Assembly: GCA_004151065.3 (NCBI GenBank)
Contig: NWUY0300012032.1
Coordinates: forward strand, 30,093-52,749
Direction: 5' to 3'
Source of the DNA: Larix sibirica
Taxonomy: Eukaryota > Streptophyta > Pinopsida > Pinales > Pinaceae
DNA length: 22,657 nucleotides
Shown: in pieces, positions 18,995 to 22,657 of the stretch
Numbering within the stretch: the first letter of the stretch is position 1
Layout: the number at the start of each line of letters is the position of its first letter
The notes under the pieces: generated by a model
The model's input: the letters and a program-made list of their open reading frames with translations, nothing else
What the model was told of the DNA's origin: nothing
The model's database searches: none
Program-made: the position numbers and the translations under genes

Positions 18995-19274
18995 GAGAGT
19001 TTTTGTTTTGCTTGCATTCTTTGTTTTATTTATTTTTTGCATATAAAGGTTCAATGTCCACTTTTGGATTTGGCCTAAACCCCCTGAGTTGTCATAAATA
19101 ACCAATCGACAGCCACTTAGGGGACTAGGAACCAAAGAGTGAATGTAGAATCCTCACTGATCGGCACCATAACCACCAAAACATGAGGTTCAACAACTGG
19201 GTGGAATTGAACCCATGGCCTCCTAGAACCCTTAGGATTAGAGGAGTTCGGTTGACCAATTCACCTAAAAGGCT
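18995..19274 (-). mobile_element. SINE-2, copy B
   Basis: Same element and position as 6508-6763. Box B is plus-strand ggaattgaacccatggcc at 19203-19220; box A is on the minus strand near 19235-19270. Flanking repeats agtttgacgta (18984-18994) and agtttgacaagtata (19275-19289) agree with the target sequence seen in copy A. The 3' end is T-rich on the plus strand and longer than in copy A. Confidence 0.76.
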
Positions 19275-19794
19275 AGTTTGACAAGTATATATGCAAGGAA
19301 AAATCAAACATTTATGGTAAGGGTTATAACATGTTATGGATTTGATTGGTTAGGATATGGCAATTGAGAATGAAAATCATTCAACTTGGACCCCATGTTA
19401 CACGTGATCTATTAGTTGGTCGTACACTATACATGGACATGGGTTGTTGCACCATGTATCATAAATTTGATGCCACATGCAAATTCCTATTGTGTCAATT
19501 ATCGACACTATTATTACACTACCATGTGTTGTATGATGCCTATTGACATTATCTATACCACAACACTTAAATCATGTGCACCATTTAGACATGTTTGGCA
19601 ATTATTCTCTCTTCTTAACTATAACCTAGTGATTGATTGATGGATTTTACCACAATTGGCCTAAGTTTAATTTATGTTTGTGTGCTTTATTTAAGAATAT
19701 CCAAAGAAATTTATAGGAAATAATTCTCACCCGAGTTAGAAAATAATGGAGATTAAATTTTCCAAAAATAAATGTTATGAATTTGGATAACAAA

Positions 19795-21690
19795 TGATAT
19801 TCATAGTCGTAAAAGTTATTCCAAGATGCTACAAGGTAGGCATATCTCATTTTTATTATTCATGGTATTACTTTCACGCGCACATGCAAACTATATAGAG
19901 GCTCTAGTCAACTGGGTCTAGCTTGGGAAACTGAGAGGAAGAATTGTTATTCTCCCCACTTGGGTTCAATTCCGACTAGTGACATGCTCACTCTTTGTGA
20001 GTTAAATTTGGTTGAGGGTCTTCATGAGCCATGAGGAATATCTCACCCTTGCCTATAGGCTTAAGCGTGAGGCAAGTTGTTACATGCAAAAAATAAACTA
20101 TATATGGGAGGGAGGAGAAGATTGAGCAAGTAAGCATAGCCACTCTCCAACCACAACCATTATGTTAGTATAATGTCAATACCTCTACAGACACCCCCAT
20201 TGGCATACAGATAATTGTACAGTGGGGTTTATGATTTGTTGCAAACCAATCCCCGTAGTCAATGTGGGATCAAAGGGAAGGATATTTTATAGTAAGATCA
20301 TCTAAGATACCACAAAATAGTGTATCCCATTGTTATTATTCCTTTTATTATTATTTGTGTTATTATTTACACACATTCATGACACATGCTACACATAGGA
20401 GGGAGGGGAAGTTCAAGCAAGTACAATCGCCCCACAACCAATCCACAATTACACTAGTAAAGAGGCCACTATCTATGTGGGTCCCCCTATTAGCACAATA
20501 GTCACAATATCTTGAGGATTATATGTTTATATGGACCAATCCTCACGACCAATGTTGAATAAAAGGGAAATATATTTTATAATTGTAGAATCTATTGCAA
20601 GACATTGCAAGAGGGGATGGTCAAGCAAACAAACATACTCACCCCACAACCAATCAACCATTATGTTAGTGGAGAGGTCATTGTCTTTGTGGGTGCCCCC
20701 ATTTTCATAAGAAACATGGTATATTGGGGGTTATATATTTCCATGGACCAATCCTCACAAGCAATGTGGGATGATGGGATCGTAGGGAAACATATTTTAT
20801 AGTCATAGAATTTATTCCAAGATGCCACGAGATAATTGTATCCCAATTTTATGATTCAAGATATTATTTATACACACATGCCACATGGAGCAAGGAGGGA
20901 ATGTCTCACAAGCAAGCATAATAACTTTGCAACCAATATACCATTATGTTAGTAAGGGGGTCACTATCTCTAGCACTCCTTTGGCGTAAGGATCTCATAG
21001 CATCTAAAGTGGGATAGAAGGGAATGATATTTTATAGACATAGAATTTATTCAATGATATCTTGAGATAGATGTATCCAACCATTATTATTATTGTTATT
21101 ACTTACACACATGCCACACAAAGGTGGGAGGTTAAGGTTCAACAAGAAAAATAATCACCCCTAACAAATCAACCATTATGTTAACAGGGGGTCCACAACC
21201 TTTGTGGATGCCTCTGTTGGCAAATGATATTTGGGGCTTATATGTTGTTGTGGACTAGTTCTTGCAATAAATGTGGTATATGAAGGAAGGATAATTTATA
21301 GTCCTGGAAGTTAATATAAGGTGCCACAAGACAAGTGTATTTGATTGCTATTGTTCTAGTTATTATGTACACACATGCAACACACAAATAAGGGAGGGGG
21401 ACATTGAGCACAATCACTCTACAATTGAACCATTACTATAGTATGGGCACAATGCCTCTATGAATACCTTTTCTAGCATAAGGATCATGGTTTATTAGGG
21501 TTGATCTATGGGATGGGATGGAAGGAGATTTTGTAGTTATAGAGATTATTCCAAGATGCCACAAAAATAGGTGTATTCCACTATATTATTCATGTTTTAT
21601 TTAACACATGCACACATAAGCCACACAGAGGAGAGAAGGGAAGGTGAAGTAAGCAAGCATAATTGCCCTACAATAAGTCCATCCTTAAAT
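19795..21690 (+). repeat. Array of 210-290-bp monomers, copy B
   Basis: About seven units start near 19795, 20244, 20536, 20745, 20994, 21253 and 21496; the last is partial. They carry the same ordered motifs as copy A, and units 1-6 correspond to units 1-6 there. Unit 1 is split by SINE-3. Unit 2 is full length here (about 292 bp) but short in copy A. There are no coding frames. Confidence 0.85.
19902..20094 (+). mobile_element. SINE-3, copy B
   Basis: Box A-like ctagtcaactgggtctagctt near 19904 and box B gggttcaattcc at 19962-19973. The flanking repeats aaactatatagagg (19888-19901) and aaactatatatggg (20095-20108) match at 12 of 14 and give the clearest TSD for this family. It is inserted within monomer 1, as in copy A. 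Confidence 0.78.
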
Positions 21691-22157
21691 TCCTTTGAGA
21701 AGTTGTTCTGAATTTGGATAAGGCCATATTGAGAATCCCTAAAACGACACATTTTACGTAATTGATCCAACTCGAGAGAATAAAATTGGGATAATATGTT
21801 ATTTATATACAAAATATTATTGATTTGGATAAGGGAAATTAAGACAAGGAGATGGAGTTACATTTAAAACCGGCCTTTTCATGGGTTAGGGGTGAATGTA
21901 CATTGAAAGCATAAAAAAATGGCAATAATGTGCAATCCCACCCTAAAGGTCTCATCTATATTGTGTCCATGGTAGGTTCCATTTCCTCTACCCATTGGGA
22001 AAGGTGACAGTTGAATGAGGTGGCATTTGATTCGAAGGTGTGTATTTAAGGATATTATATTCCTAAGTAAAGGTTGTCCTCATAATCCACACAAAACCAT
22101 CTCCCACTAATATTTGTATTTGCAATTTCTCCATGTTGAGTTGCTCATCATCGACCT
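21691..22157. other. Copy-B-only intergenic stretch, nothing recognised
   Basis: No gene or repeat was identified. Copy A lacks an equivalent between its monomer 6 and the distal block; there it holds only the LINE tail at 8791-9030. Confidence 0.5.
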
Positions 22158-22397
22158 CACAAATGAGAACATCATTATGGGAATCCACTTCGCTTGATCA
22201 CTTCTCCCCTGATGGACCAAACTCATCTTTGAAATATTGTTTGTGCTTGGATTGGACAACATGCTACCTAGGTTGTGGCTATGATTACTTATCTACTTTA
22301 TCTCCTTCTTATTTGTCACCATAGCAATGAAGCTCATTTAGACTTTGGTGTAAACAATGACCACGGGACAGTGTAAAATTCATTAGTTAGTCAAATG

Positions 22398-22657
22398 TTA
22401 CTGTTGGAATCCAAACTCTTAAAGGATATGTTGAAGCCATACGACTTCTTGACTTGCATTAACTGTGATTCGATACTCTACTTCAAATCAAGAAAGAATA
22501 AGAGCTTGTTGTTTCTTACAATCCCAAGTGATAGGTCTAAAACTGAGATTGAAAACATAACTTGTAGTAGAGTACTTCCAATCATCAAGGTCATCGGACC
22601 ATTCATAATTAATGATTCCAACTAACAAAGGAGTCCCCCCCAAACTATAATGTATCC
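22398..22657 (-). pseudogene. Ty1/copia pol fragment: RNase H domain
   Basis: The minus-strand frame from about 22625 leftward reads LVGIINYEWSDDLDDWKYST, then SYVFNL, PITWDCKKQQALILS, TGA, FEVEYR, ASQEVVWLQHIL, TAA, EFGF. This matches the copia RNase H order: GY-x-D-x-DW-x-x-x-x-DD-x-x-S-x-x-GYVF, SW-x-SKKQ, ALSS-x-E-AEY, and E-x-WL-x-x-LL-x-E-LG. The first catalytic Asp appears replaced (NYEW), and two in-frame stops are present. The start lies beyond the window; the left end is truncated at about 22398. The plus-strand 76-codon ORF over it is a shadow. Confidence 0.82.

Larger units (their letters stand above)
18744..22390 (+). repeat. Segmental tandem duplication, copy B (main part)
   Basis: Matches copy A from tatagtacatattttcat onward: block to 18983, SINE-2, block with acccccatgtta-like and acttaaatcatgtgcacc segments, SINE-3, monomer array, then the distal block 22158-22378 (catcattatgggaatccac, acatgctacctaggttgtgg). 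Its right edge is close to the copia fragment at 22398. If SINE-1 belongs to the unit, copy B begins near 9850 and is split by the 8.6-kb X/LINE insert. Confidence 0.87.

Overview
The window looks like intergenic, transposon-packed nuclear DNA of a flowering plant. Evidence is an AT-rich background, a plant-type L1 LINE (DUF4283 and zinc-knuckle ORF1; endonuclease, reverse transcriptase, zf-RVT and RNase H in ORF2), Ty1/copia remnants with an initiator-Met-type primer-binding site, and several tRNA-derived SINEs. The species cannot be named from the sequence. There are two N bases (258 and 5799). I see no intact cellular gene, tRNA, rRNA or CRISPR array; every coding trace is a decayed transposon or an unrecognised family.

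Left part (1-5930). A LINE zf-RVT scrap (1-231, minus) abuts a copia gag C-terminal/zinc-knuckle scrap (312-662, minus). A 364-bp tandem duplication (556-1281) runs into an LTR-like stretch with a TATA box near 1672. A second copia remnant on the minus strand has a gag N-terminal half (2330-2810), a primer-binding site (2909-2920) and an LTR starting at 2921. A 206-bp 5'-truncated retroposon with a 19-bp target-site duplication (TSD) sits at 4374-4579. The rest is featureless AT-rich sequence.

Tandem segmental duplication. A roughly 3-kb segment occurs twice in the same orientation. Copy A is 6251 to about 9290; copy B is 18744 to about 22390. A related SINE (SINE-1) precedes each copy (about 5950-6225 and 9850-10125). 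Both copies carry the same SINE-2 (minus), the same SINE-3 (plus) and the same ordered array of about six 210-290-bp monomers, so these features predate the duplication. The copies are clearly diverged.

Nested insert in copy B (about 10129-18743). Between SINE-1 and the rest of copy B lies a decayed coding element of unknown family, called X here (plus strand, 10131-10462 and 17747-about 18410). X is split by a 7.3-kb LINE on the minus strand (10463-17746). The LINE has an 11-bp perfect TSD, and a poly-A tail reads as T10 next to the left TSD. Removing the LINE and one TSD copy rejoins X in one reading frame.

Most interesting point: between the LINE RNase H and the LINE poly-A tail lies another decayed ORF, called Y (about 10770-11449). 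Y is in LINE sense and aligns without gaps to X over 104 codons (31 identities by my count). The element therefore carries, inside its TSDs, a relative of the very sequence it landed in. It may be a LINE with an extra 3' ORF or a 3'-transduction chimera.

The right end (22398-22657, minus) is a copia RNase H fragment that runs out of the window.
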